In this document: piece by piece, positions 18,111 through 27,801 of the stretch | Numbering within the stretch: position 1 is the first letter of the stretch | Layout: each line of letters starts with the position of its first letter | NCBI RefSeq assembly: GCF_000735605.1 | Contig: NZ_JPKG01000027.1 | Span: 1-64,000, forward strand | Length of the DNA: 64,000 nt | From: Allobosea sp. LC85 | GTDB taxonomy: Bacteria > Pseudomonadota > Alphaproteobacteria > Rhizobiales > Beijerinckiaceae | Direction: 5' to 3' | Position numbers and translations under genes: made by a program | The notes under the pieces: generated by a model | Databases searched by the model: none | Told to the model about the DNA's origin: nothing | The model's input: the letters and a program-made list of their open reading frames with translations, nothing else

Positions 18111-20587
18111 TCAGCGGCATCCGAGAGCGGCATGCCTTCCGAGGGAAACACTGCGGTGACGCGCGTGCCCTGCCCAGGCGCGGAATCGAGCTCGACACGG
18201 CCACCATGCAGCTCGACGATCGAACGCACGATGGAGAGGCCAAGCCCGACGCCGCGATGCTTGGAGCCGAGGGAATGGCTCTCGAAGCGGTCAAACACCT
18301 TGTCCTTGACCTCGGCCGGGATGCCGCGGCCTTCGTCGACGACGGTGATGCGGACATCGCCGCCGCTGCGCCCGGCCGTGACCGTGATGGTCTGGCCGGG
18401 AGCGGAGAAGCCAATCGCATTCGAGATCAGGTTGAACAGCACCTGCCGCAACCTGCGGCCATCGGCACGCAAGGGGCCGGTCTGCGGCGCGATATCGACC
18501 TTGAGTGTCAGTTTGCTGTCGATCAGCCGATCGTGCAGCCCGGCCGTCGCCTGGGCAATGGTCTCGGCGACATCGACTTCCTGGAATTCGAGCGCCAAGG
18601 CGCCATTGTCGATCGAGGCGAGGTCGAGAATATCATTGATGATCGCGAGAAGTGCGCCGGAGGAGCGCACGATATGGCCGGTATAGTCGCGTTGCTTCTC
18701 GTTGAGCGCACCGATCGTCTCGGCGCCGAGCAATTGCGCGAAGCCGATGATGTTGGTCAGCGGCGAGCGCAGCTCATAGGAGACGTGGTGGACGAAATCC
18801 TCGCGCAGCCGCGAGACCTTCTCCAAAGCCTCGTTCTTCTCGGTCAGGGCACGTTCGACATTCACGCTGGCGGTGACGTCCGCGAAGGTGATCAGCGTCG
18901 CTCCGTCCGGCAGCGGCGCGGCGGCGCAATCGAGCACGGTGCCGTCACGACGCTCCATCCGGCAGCCATAGTCCTCACGCGCGTCGCGCACGCCGGTGAT
19001 GACGCTCTGCAGCTCCGTCCAGACATCGTCATGCGGATAGAGCGGCCGGCAGAGCCGGACCACCTCGTCGATATGCGGCGTGGCTCCGGCCAGATCGCCA
19101 TGGATCTTCCAGGCCTGGGCGAAAGCGGGGTTGGAGAGCTTGAGCCGCCCGTCCGAACCGAACACCGCGACGCCCTCGCGCAGCGAGTCGAGCGTTTCTC
19201 GTTGCGTGCGCGACAATGCGTTGAAGCGCGATTCGAGTGTGAAGCGTTCGGTCACGTCGTCGAAGAGATAGGTGACGCCGCCTTGCGGGTTGGGGCTCGA
19301 GACGACATGGATCGTCCGGCCGTCCGGCAGATACCACCAGTCCTCGTTGGCCCGCGGGCTTGTATAGGTGGCCTGCACCGCGGCCTTCCAGCTGCGATAG
19401 TCGCCGAGTTCAGGCAGGCGGCGCTCTGCCCTCAGCCGGTCGAGGATTTCGCTGTCGCTCGGTTTGCCCTCGAGGAAGGCGGAGTCGAGCGACCAGAGCG
19501 TCTCGAACCCGGAATTGCTGTAGACCAGCCGCTGTGACGCGTCGAACACGGCAACTGCCGTCTTCAGCCGGTCGAGCGTGCGCACATGCGCATCCATCTG
19601 GCGCTGCAGGTCGGCACGAACGGCCTCAAGCTCGCTCATGTCGGTCGCGATGCCGGCAAAGCCCGCCGGTGTCGGCATTTCCAGGATGTCGAGCGTATGC
19701 CGCTGGCCGGCCACCACAGCCGGAGCGCGCGTTGCGAACGGGCGCCCTTCGCTGCGCGCTTTGGCTGCGTTTTCCCGTTCATTGCGGTCGAGCAGCTCGA
19801 GGCCGCCCGTCACCGCCTCGCTGCCGCCCGCAGCTTCGACCGCGCGGGCATAGGCGGTGTTGGCCCAGCTCAGGCGTCCATCGGCATGGCGCGTCCAGAC
19901 CGGTTGCGGCAGGCCGGCGAGCAAGGTCGAGAGCGCGGCATGATCGGCCGTGACGTGCTCAAGCTCGCTTTGCAGCGCCATGACCCGGGCCCGCTCGCCG
20001 CTGACCTCGCGGAAACGGATCACCGCGCGCCCTGCGACAGGGCGGCCTTCGACATCGATGAAGGGGCCGGAGCGGCTCCTGAGCGTGAAGCCGAAGGCTT
20101 CGCCGCGCTCCTTCAATGCGTCGGTGGCGAGTTCCAGGCGCTTGGCTTCGGCCGGAGGGGCCCAGCTGCCATAGGCAAGGGCAAGCGCAGCGCCGGGCGC
20201 GCCGAGAAAGCCGCTGTCGCCCTCGAAGATCGGCTCGGCGTTCTTTCCGTTCCAGCTCACCACGACCTGAGCGTCCGAGGCGAGCAGCGCGGCCAGGCGT
20301 TCCTGGTGGCTGCGGGCCGCCTCGAGCTCGCTCGCGAGCTCTCCTTCGCGGCGCTGCCAGCGTCCCCGCTCGCGCACATAGATGATCGAGGTTGTTGCCG
20401 CAAAGACCACAAGCCCGGCCAGGACGACCGAGAGGCTGCCTGCACCAAGCGCGCCTGTTGGCAGCGGCGCCATGATCTCGGTCTGTGCGATCACCGGAAG
20501 CGGGATGCTGCCGACGGCGAGGCCTGGGAGCAGTACGCTGTGGCGCCCCGCATCTCCGCTCCGTCTCTTTTGCCCCGCTCGTCTCAT
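18107..20587 (-). CDS. divL: DivL-like atypical PAS sensor kinase with Tyr at the phospho-acceptor site
   Basis: An 826-residue membrane protein: signal or anchor segments in the first 80 residues (one clear helix, SLSVVLAGLVVFAATTSIIY), several PAS domains (about 90-540), a HisKA-like dimerisation domain and an ATPase domain with N-box NLISNAIGF, VDEGRGIP and GVGLGLSIV. The H-box reads FVHHVSYELRSPLTNI, so the expected His is Tyr604 (codon TAT, 18776-18778). This is the hallmark of DivL, which in Caulobacter binds CckA and DivK to control CtrA. ATP-binding boxes are intact. ATG 20587 follows CGGAAG; the frame remains open to 20761. It overlaps the tsaE gene by four bases. Confidence 0.78.
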   Translation of the reverse strand: MRRAGQKRRSGDAGRHSVLLPGLAVGSIPLPVIAQTEIMAPLPTGALGAGSLSVVLAGLVVFAATTSIIYVRERGRWQRREGELASELEAARSHQERLAALLASDAQVVVSWNGKNAEPIFEGDSGFLGAPGAALALAYGSWAPPAEAKRLELATDALKERGEAFGFTLRSRSGPFIDVEGRPVAGRAVIRFREVSGERARVMALQSELEHVTADHAALSTLLAGLPQPVWTRHADGRLSWANTAYARAVEAAGGSEAVTGGLELLDRNERENAAKARSEGRPFATRAPAVVAGQRHTLDILEMPTPAGFAGIATDMSELEAVRADLQRQMDAHVRTLDRLKTAVAVFDASQRLVYSNSGFETLWSLDSAFLEGKPSDSEILDRLRAERRLPELGDYRSWKAAVQATYTSPRANEDWWYLPDGRTIHVVSSPNPQGGVTYLFDDVTERFTLESRFNALSRTQRETLDSLREGVAVFGSDGRLKLSNPAFAQAWKIHGDLAGATPHIDEVVRLCRPLYPHDDVWTELQSVITGVRDAREDYGCRMERRDGTVLDCAAAPLPDGATLITFADVTASVNVERALTEKNEALEKVSRLREDFVHHVSYELRSPLTNIIGFAQLLGAETIGALNEKQRDYTGHIVRSSGALLAIINDILDLASIDNGALALEFQEVDVAETIAQATAGLHDRLIDSKLTLKVDIAPQTGPLRADGRRLRQVLFNLISNAIGFSAPGQTITVTAGRSGGDVRITVVDEGRGIPAEVKDKVFDRFESHSLGSKHRGVGLGLSIVRSIVELHGGRVELDSAPGQGTRVTAVFPSEGMPLSDAAE

Positions 20588-20971
20588 TCTGCTTCCGTCA
20601 CTTGGTCTGAACCCGACCCTGGCGTTGAAGCGCCAGGGTGGAAAGCCGGTCGAAGCGCCGCAGCCCGGACCGGACGCACGCACACCACCAAACCAACCCG
20701 TTTGAGCTTGCTCGACCTCGCGCGAACGCAGCGGGGCCCGAATCAGCTCCACTCTAATCACCGGTGGAGTCCGGCAGGAAGTGCTTAATGGCCGGTAAAT
20801 GCGTGGAAAATCGCGACCGAGTGCCGCTCCAGGTCAAGAAATCAACAAATTGAGCCTAGCCGTGGAAGACTGTCTATTAGTGGTGTCTTCTTATGGAAGT
20901 TGAGGACCGGCCAGATACAAAAAAGCCCGGCGCGAACGCCGGGCTTCTTCAATTTTGCGCCTGTTGGCGTG
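20588..20971. other. 384-bp region between ahcY and the divL-like gene
   Basis: Contains the ahcY terminator at 20919-20944 and, closer to the kinase gene, the likely kinase promoter region with no clear motif. Apart from an open extension of the kinase frame up to 20761, which shows no family similarity I recognise, no coding potential is seen. Confidence 0.6.
20919..20944 (-). terminator. Rho-independent terminator of ahcY
   Basis: GCCCGGCG (20925-20932) and CGCCGGGC (20937-20944) form an 8-bp GC stem with a CGAA/TTCG tetraloop. On the minus strand the stem is followed by six T residues. It lies 27 bases past the ahcY stop and is the clearest intrinsic terminator in the window. Confidence 0.88.
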
Positions 20972-22372
<1,401 letters not shown>

Positions 22373-22720
22373 GGGGCTGCTCCAATGGCTTGATCTTGAA
22401 TGACGCGCGGCTCTCTAGCAGCGACGGCGTCAGATGGCAATCAAAGATATAAAGATGTCTTTATATGCGCCGTGGGCGAGCATGCGCCGGAATGCCTGGA
22501 CACCTCCCGTCAGGTGCGCATCCGGGGCGCTGCCCGCGTGTTTGCCATGCGCAGTCCGGGAAGGGATGGGGGGCGCCCGGTTTACCACCGGCGCATCTCC
22601 TGGCGCGCAGCGAAATCTGACCCTGATAAGCTGCACTGGAACCGGTCGGCGCCTGCGAGGCGAAGCATAACTGCCCGAGCGCGCAGTTCGCCGTGCCCGA
22701 TCGTTGGACGGCGCTTGAGC
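22373..22720. other. 348-bp ahcY leader and promoter region
   Basis: Non-coding on both strands as far as I can judge. Its only clear element is the AT-rich palindrome at 22447-22466, which stands out from the surrounding GC-rich sequence. A weak CGCCGT/ACGGCG inverted repeat near 22690-22714 lies just after ptsH but lacks a T-run. I looked for a conserved SAH or SAM riboswitch core and did not recognise one. Confidence 0.6.
22447..22466. promoter_or_regulatory. Palindromic operator upstream of ahcY, SahR-like
   Basis: ATATAAAGATGTCTTTATAT: 9-bp perfect arms (ATATAAAGA / TCTTTATAT) around a TG centre. From memory it resembles the AT-rich palindrome assigned to SahR, an ArsR-family sensor of S-adenosylhomocysteine that represses methyl-cycle genes. 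It lies 75 bases before the ahcY GTG. The palindrome is certain; the regulator name is inference. Confidence 0.7.
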
Positions 22721-23071
22721 CTATTCGCCTTCGCCAAACTTGTCGGCGACCAGCGCTTCGAGTGCCTTCAGCGCCTCCTGGGCGTCATGGCCTTTGGCGA
22801 CGACGGTGATGGTCGAGCCGATGCCGGCACCAAGCGTCAGGATGCCCATGATCGAGGTTGCACCGACGGTCTCGCCGCAGCGGGTCACGGTAATGTCCGC
22901 ATCGAAATTCGAGGCACACTGCACGAATTTCGCTGTGGCGCGGGCGTGCAGGCCCTTCTTGTTGACGATCGGCAGTTCGCAATAAAGCGCGCCGTTCGGG
23001 ATCGCCGTCTCAGGGCAATCGCAATCGTCTTCGCTGCTGCTCACTGGGCTGCTGTTCACCTGGCCGCTCAT
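22721..23071 (-). CDS. ptsH: HPr phosphocarrier protein of the regulatory PTS
   Basis: A 116-residue HPr with a roughly 30-residue N-terminal extension before the usual core. KKGLHARATAKFV holds the His phosphorylated by enzyme I, and TSIMGILTLGAG holds the serine targeted by HPr kinase. With EIIA and HprK in the same operon and no sugar permease nearby, it belongs to the regulatory (nitrogen-type) PTS of alphaproteobacteria. ATG 23071 lies one base after the EIIA stop, so they are translated together; an ATG at 23125 would overlap EIIA by 53 bases. Confidence 0.93.
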   Translation of the reverse strand: MSGQVNSSPVSSSEDDCDCPETAIPNGALYCELPIVNKKGLHARATAKFVQCASNFDADITVTRCGETVGATSIMGILTLGAGIGSTITVVAKGHDAQEALKALEALVADKFGEGE

Positions 23072-23072
23072 C

Positions 23073-23474
23073 CTATTTTCCCGCCAGAACCCGGCTGGCG
23101 ACGGTGATGTATTTTCGGCCGGCATCCTGCGCGCTGGTGACCGCCTCGTCGAGGGTCTTCTCCTCGCGCACGCTGGCGAGCTTGATCAGCATCGGCAGGT
23201 TGATCCCGGCCACGACGTCGATCCGACCGGGTTCCATCACCGAGATGGCCAGATTCGAGGGCGTGCCACCGAACATGTCGGTGAGAACGATCACGCCCTT
23301 GCCGTTCTCGACGGCTTCGACCGCCGCGATGATGTCGCGTCGACGGGCCTCCATGTCGTCATCGGGGGCGATGGCGATGGTGGCGAGGTTTTGCTGGGGG
23401 CCGACGACATGTTCGAGCGCTGAGCGGAACTCGGTCGCCAGATGCCCATGCGTCACAAGGACGAGTCCGATCAT
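23073..23474 (-). CDS. PTS EIIA component, mannose family
   Basis: A 133-residue mannose-family EIIA (ManX/PtsM type). It accepts phosphate from HPr on His9 in VLVTHGHLA; VLTDMFGGTPSN is the other signature. No EIIB, EIIC or EIID is present, so it is probably an end acceptor used for regulation rather than sugar uptake. It is placed between hprK (110 bases upstream) and ptsH (one base downstream), the usual alphaproteobacterial order. Confidence 0.93.
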   Translation of the reverse strand: MIGLVLVTHGHLATEFRSALEHVVGPQQNLATIAIAPDDDMEARRRDIIAAVEAVENGKGVIVLTDMFGGTPSNLAISVMEPGRIDVVAGINLPMLIKLASVREEKTLDEAVTSAQDAGRKYITVASRVLAGK

Positions 23475-23584
23475 TCACTATCGCACCGGAGAGCGCTTGC
23501 AGGCGCCCGGACAAGGTCGCGGTTTATGCGGCAGGCGCGCCGGTTAGGCAAGACAGCTGGATTGAATCTTGTCGAAAACAAGGC

Positions 23585-24052
23585 TCACGTGTCTCCCATG
23601 AACAGGCGCAGGGCGGTGAGAACGAGCCGCTCGTCGCCGGCACGACCCTTCACGATGAGCCGCGGCAGATCGATGCCGGCGAGACGTTCCACCAGTGCTT
23701 CCGGCTCAGGCATGCGTTCCGGCTCTTCGCCGCTGCAATCGACAATCAGCCGGATCACCACGCCGGGCAAGGAGGGCTCAGGCGTGAGGCCGAGACCGCG
23801 TCGTTCGACCAGTCCCTCCAGCGGCGAGACCGGGTGGCCGACCAGCCTGTCGCCAATCGCCTTGATCTCGGTCCGGTCGTCGGCGACCAGGCGCGCGAAC
23901 AGGCCATCTTGCCTGGCGAGGGCGATGAGGGCCAGCGCCAGAACCGACTTTCCGGCGCCCGATGGACCACGGATGATGATTCCTGCCTCGCCAATCGCGA
24001 TCGTGCTGGCATGCACGCGCTCGCTGGCTGCGGTCTGGTTGGCTTTGTCCAT
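23585..24052 (-). CDS. hprK: HPr kinase/phosphorylase, short alphaproteobacterial form
   Basis: Phosphorylates or dephosphorylates HPr on serine. At 155 aa it has only the catalytic C-terminal domain; the N-terminal domain of Firmicutes HprK (about 310 aa) is absent, as is usual in alphaproteobacteria. Walker A is GPSGAGKSVLAL, VADDRTEI follows, and VERRGLGL matches the HprK signature loop. The start is nine bases after the chvG stop, linking sensor kinase and PTS in one operon. Confidence 0.92.
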   Translation of the reverse strand: MDKANQTAASERVHASTIAIGEAGIIIRGPSGAGKSVLALALIALARQDGLFARLVADDRTEIKAIGDRLVGHPVSPLEGLVERRGLGLTPEPSLPGVVIRLIVDCSGEEPERMPEPEALVERLAGIDLPRLIVKGRAGDERLVLTALRLFMGDT

Positions 24053-24061
24053 GCGGGCAAC

Positions 24062-25858
24062 TCAGGCGATGTGCTGAACGACGGGCAGCCGCACGACGAA
24101 GCGGGCACCGAGCCGTGGCGGGTCTTCCGCACCGGTCGAACGGTCGAGCCGGTTCTCGGCGCGAATGCTTCCGCGATGAGCTTCGACGATCTGGCGCGAG
24201 ATCGAGAGGCCGAGCCCGGAATTCTGCCCAAAGCCCTCGTCCGGACGATCGGTATAGAAGCGCTCGAAGATGCGCTCGATGGCGTGGGGCGGGATACCCG
24301 GCCCGTCATCCTCGACGCTGATCAGGACGTCGGGGCCAACGCGCGACAGTATGACGCGCACAGGCTTGTCGGGCTGCGAGAAGGAACGAGCGTTGTCGAT
24401 GAGATTGACCATGACCTGGCCGAGTCGGGAATCGTGGCCCATCACCAGGAAGTCCTGACGCCCGCCGGGGCGCTGCTCGCGCCGCTCGACCGAAAGCTCG
24501 ATTCCGGGCTGACCGTCCCGGCGCGTCTGGTTCTGCAAGCCGACCACGGCCTCCAGGACCTGGGCCATGTCGACGGGGGCGGCATCGTTGCGTGCCAGTT
24601 CCGCGTCGAGCCGCGATGCGTCCGAAATATCCGAGATCAGGCGGTCGAGGCGCCGGACATCATGCTGGATCACGGCGAGCAGACGGCCGCGGGAATCGTC
24701 GTTCTTCACGCGCGGCAGCGTTTCCACGGCGCTGCGGAGAGACGTCAGCGGGTTCTTGAGTTCATGGGCGACATCGGCGGCGAAGCTCTCGATCGCCTCG
24801 ATGCGGTTGTAGAGCGCCTTTGTCATGTCGCGCAGCGAGCCCGACAGATGTCCGATCTCGTCATGGCGATTGGTGAAATCGGGAATTTCCTCGCGCGACT
24901 TCACGCCCTTGCGCACGCGCTGAGCAGCGTCGGCGAGCTTGCGGATCGGCTCGGCGATCGTGCCGGCCAGCAGCACCGACAGCACGATCATCACGCCCGC
25001 GGCGACGGCAAAGACCTGGATGATGGCGTAGCGCTCGCCGGCGATGATGCCGTCGATGTCGCCGCCTTGCGTCGAGAGCAGTAGTGCTCCGCGCACGGCC
25101 CGGAAGCGCTGGACCGGGACGGCGACGGAGACGATGGTCTGCCCGCGGGTATTGACGCGCACGACGCTGGCTGGAACGCCGCTCAAGGCGCGGGCCACCT
25201 CCGGATAGGACTTGCCATTGGCATTGGCGAAATCGTCATAGGCCGGCACGTCGGCACGCCCGAGCCGGTTGCGCAGCATGTTCCAGGTGCGCTCGAGCAA
25301 GGGCGGCTCGTCCTGTTCGCCGAGCCGCGGCAAGTCGAGCCGGAGCACGTCGCCGCGCGAATAGAGGTTGCGCGAGTCGAGCGTCAGCATCCCGTCCTTG
25401 TCATAGACGCGGGCACGGGTCTTCGTCGGCGTCACCAGGCGTCTGAGCAGCGGCGCCACTTTCTCGGGATTGATCGAGAAATCGAGCGGATCATCGGCAA
25501 TGCCGGCGCTTTCCCCCGCTTGCAGCTGCAGCAGCTTATCGGCGTCGATGCTGATCGTGTCGGTCTCGACCGTCGCGGAGGCCGCAATCGAGGCGGCAAT
25601 GATCTCGCCCTGCGTCAGAAGGCTTTGCACCCGGGACTCGATCAATCCTTCGCGGAACTGATTGAGGTAGAGAAAGCCGAGCAGCAGTGCCACGAGCCCG
25701 GCGAGATTGAGGACGACGATGCGGCGCGTCAGGCTGGAGGCAGCGCGCGACGAGATGGCGCGCCAGGTATGCCGTCCCGCAAGCGCTACGCGCCGCCGCA
25801 GCGCCGGACGGCTGCGGCCGCCTTCGGCGCGGGGTCTGTCCTGTTCAATCGTCGCCAT
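24062..25858 (-). CDS. chvG: Sensor histidine kinase ChvG/ExoS/BvrS
   Basis: Membrane sensor of the ChvG/ChvI system, which responds to acid or host-linked envelope signals. The 598 residues comprise a basic N-terminus, a first membrane helix (VVLNLAGLVALLLGFLYL), a large periplasmic sensor of about 210 residues, a second helix (VFAVAAGVMIVLSVLLAG), HAMP, the H-box FAADVAHELKNPLTSLRS, and an ATPase domain with VNLIDNARSF, VEDDGPGIP and SGLGLSISR. It lies 72 bases downstream of chvI. In relatives such as Brucella (BvrS) and Sinorhizobium (ExoS) it controls outer membrane and exopolysaccharide genes. Confidence 0.95.
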   Translation of the reverse strand: MATIEQDRPRAEGGRSRPALRRRVALAGRHTWRAISSRAASSLTRRIVVLNLAGLVALLLGFLYLNQFREGLIESRVQSLLTQGEIIAASIAASATVETDTISIDADKLLQLQAGESAGIADDPLDFSINPEKVAPLLRRLVTPTKTRARVYDKDGMLTLDSRNLYSRGDVLRLDLPRLGEQDEPPLLERTWNMLRNRLGRADVPAYDDFANANGKSYPEVARALSGVPASVVRVNTRGQTIVSVAVPVQRFRAVRGALLLSTQGGDIDGIIAGERYAIIQVFAVAAGVMIVLSVLLAGTIAEPIRKLADAAQRVRKGVKSREEIPDFTNRHDEIGHLSGSLRDMTKALYNRIEAIESFAADVAHELKNPLTSLRSAVETLPRVKNDDSRGRLLAVIQHDVRRLDRLISDISDASRLDAELARNDAAPVDMAQVLEAVVGLQNQTRRDGQPGIELSVERREQRPGGRQDFLVMGHDSRLGQVMVNLIDNARSFSQPDKPVRVILSRVGPDVLISVEDDGPGIPPHAIERIFERFYTDRPDEGFGQNSGLGLSISRQIVEAHRGSIRAENRLDRSTGAEDPPRLGARFVVRLPVVQHIA

Positions 25859-25930
25859 GCGTGATGCGTTCCAATTCCACGAAGGCGGTTAAGTGTCCCT
25901 CGGAGCAGGTCAAGGCATCGATCGCGATTC

Positions 25931-26632
25931 TCACATCTCCTTGAAGCGATAGCCGACACCGTACAGCGTCTCGATCATGTCGAACTCCGCGTCGACCTGA
26001 TTGAACTTCTTGCGCAGCCGCTTGATATGGCTGTCGATGGTGCGGTCGTCGACATAGACCTCGTCGTCATAGGCGGCGTCCATCAGGGCGTTGCGGCTTT
26101 TCACCACGCCAGGACGCTGCGCCAGCGACTGCAGGATCAGGAATTCGGTGACGGTCAGCGTGACCGGCTCGCCCTTCCAGGTGCAGGTATGACGCTCCGG
26201 GTCCATGCGCAACTGGCCGCGCTCCAGGGCCTTGGCGTCTTCCGGCCGTGCCGGCGCGCTGACATCCTTGGCGCCTGCGCGGCGCAGGATCGCCTTGACG
26301 CGCTCGACCAGCAGCCGCTGCGAGAACGGCTTCCGGATGAATTCGTCCGCGCCCATCTTCAGGCCAAAGAGCTCGTCGATCTCCTCGTCCTTCGACGTCA
26401 GGAAGATCACCGGCAGGTCGGATTTCTGCCTGAGCCGCCGAAGCAGCTCCATCCCGTCCATGCGTGGCATCTTGATGTCGAAGATCGCCAGATCCGGCGG
26501 GTTCTGCTTCAGCCCATCGAGCGCCGATGCCCCGTCCGTATAGGTCATGATCCGGTATCCCTCGGCCTCGAGCGCGATGGAGACCGAGGTCAGGATGTTG
26601 CGGTCGTCGTCGACCAGCGCAATGGTTGGCAT
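25931..26632 (-). CDS. chvI: Response regulator ChvI/BvrR, OmpR family
   Basis: DNA-binding partner of ChvG, 233 aa. The receiver has acidic residues in LVDDDRNIL, phospho-acceptor Asp in [12 protein letters not shown], and Lys in FIRKPFSQR; the winged-helix domain contains [15 protein letters not shown] and [16 protein letters not shown]. The leader upstream has no strong ribosome-binding site but holds two nested inverted repeats (26647-26693). It is the first gene of a minus-strand run that continues to ahcY or beyond. Confidence 0.95.
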   Translation of the reverse strand: MPTIALVDDDRNILTSVSIALEAEGYRIMTYTDGASALDGLKQNPPDLAIFDIKMPRMDGMELLRRLRQKSDLPVIFLTSKDEEIDELFGLKMGADEFIRKPFSQRLLVERVKAILRRAGAKDVSAPARPEDAKALERGQLRMDPERHTCTWKGEPVTLTVTEFLILQSLAQRPGVVKSRNALMDAAYDDEVYVDDRTIDSHIKRLRKKFNQVDAEFDMIETLYGVGYRFKEM

Positions 26633-26646
26633 GGGCTTTACGTCTC

Positions 26647-26693
26647 TTGGCCGCGTTGCAATGACGGGTCCACTCTCGCGAGAGAGCGGCCAA
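26647..26693. promoter_or_regulatory. Nested inverted repeats in the chvI leader
   Basis: Outer arms TTGGCCGC (26647-26654) and GCGGCCAA (26686-26693) are perfect over 8 bp. Inside them lies CTCTCGCGAGAG (26673-26684), a perfect 12-bp palindrome. The structure ends 15 bases before the chvI start codon. It could be an autoregulatory operator or an RNA hairpin affecting translation. Confidence 0.55.
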
Positions 26694-26834
26694 ACCGTGG
26701 CTGCAATCTAGCGGTGCCGTGACGGTTTCGCTACAGCCTAACGCATTGTTATGCCGAAGGGGTCCGAAGCGGCTATCGTCGGCTTCGCCTTGCGCAGCTC
26801 GCCAGGGCCGATTTTCGAGTGTGAGGAGCGTGCG

Positions 26835-27614
26835 ATGTCTGAGGTTCAGGGACAGGCGATCACGCCGCGCGGCGTCGAGCTCGGCGGCACGGCACCGGAT
26901 TCCTTCGATGCGGTCGCGATGGCGCGCGAGCTGCTGCGCATTGCCCGCACGGCCCCGCTGGCGACCCTCGACCCGGCAAGCGGATTTCCGTTGTCGACTC
27001 TCGTGAATGTCGCGACCGATGTCGATGGTACGCCGCTCCTTCTGCTCTCGAAGCTCGCATTGCACACGCGCAATCTCGATGCCGATCCGCGCTGCTCGAT
27101 CCTGTGCTTTGCGCTCGGCAAGGGCGACCCCATGGCCAATTCGAAGCGCGTCAGCGTGGCCGGACGCGCATTGCGTACCGACGATCCGCGCGCGCGGCGC
27201 CGGTTCCTGGCGCGCCATCCCAAGTCAAAGCTCTACATCGATTTCCCGGATTTTTCGCTGTTCCGGCTCGAGGTCTCGGGGTTCCATCCGAATGGCGGGT
27301 TTGCCCGTGCTGCCGAGATCGCGACCGGTGACGTCCTGCTCGACCTGACGGGGTGCGATGCGCTGATCGAGGCCGAGGAGGGCGCCGTCGCGCATATGAA
27401 CGAAGACCATGCCGAAGCGCTCGCACTCTATGCGACGCGGCTGCTGGGCGAAGCGGAGGGGCGCTGGCGGGCGACCGGTCTCGATCCCGAAGGGCTCGAT
27501 CTCGTTTGCGGCGAGGCGGCGGCGCGCCTTGTCTTTCCCGAGCGCGTCACCAGCCCGGGTGCGCTGCGTGCCGCCCTGGTGGCCCTGGCCCAAAAGGCCC
27601 GTGCTGCGGCCTGA
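26835..27614 (+). CDS. HugZ-like heme-binding/pyridoxamine 5'-phosphate oxidase-fold protein
   Basis: A 259-residue protein with an N-terminal split-barrel flavin-type fold (about 25-180; LATLDPASGFPLSTLVNVAT is typical) and a C-terminal DUF2470 domain with AHMNEDHAEALALYA. HugZ/HutZ proteins of this architecture degrade or handle heme; others remain uncharacterised. The ATG at 26835 has GAGGAG six to eight bases upstream, so I reject the open frame that extends back to 26751. It sits between chvI and pckA, which are direct neighbours in many relatives. Confidence 0.82.
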   Translation: MSEVQGQAITPRGVELGGTAPDSFDAVAMARELLRIARTAPLATLDPASGFPLSTLVNVATDVDGTPLLLLSKLALHTRNLDADPRCSILCFALGKGDPMANSKRVSVAGRALRTDDPRARRRFLARHPKSKLYIDFPDFSLFRLEVSGFHPNGGFARAAEIATGDVLLDLTGCDALIEAEEGAVAHMNEDHAEALALYATRLLGEAEGRWRATGLDPEGLDLVCGEAAARLVFPERVTSPGALRAALVALAQKARAAA

Positions 27615-27801
27615 TGACGCTGCGCGGGGAGCCTTGGTCCATTTAATCGATTTAAGGGAACTTGTGCCTGCCCAAGTTTCGTCGGTGACTTGAGCCGGCG
27701 TCGCCATGCGCTTAAAGAGCGCCGCACTTGATCTCGCCCACGGTGGCGGAAGCACAGTCCGCCATGTCGAAACAAGGCGTCGAAGGGCGCCGTTCGGGAG
27801 A

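Noticed and set aside
22690-22714. Terminator after ptsH
   Set aside because: Six-bp CGCCGT/ACGGCG arms with a long loop and no T-run; too weak to call.
22373-22720. SAH or SAM riboswitch before ahcY
   Set aside because: I could not identify a conserved core; the AT-rich palindrome explains regulation more simply. A covariance-model scan would settle it.
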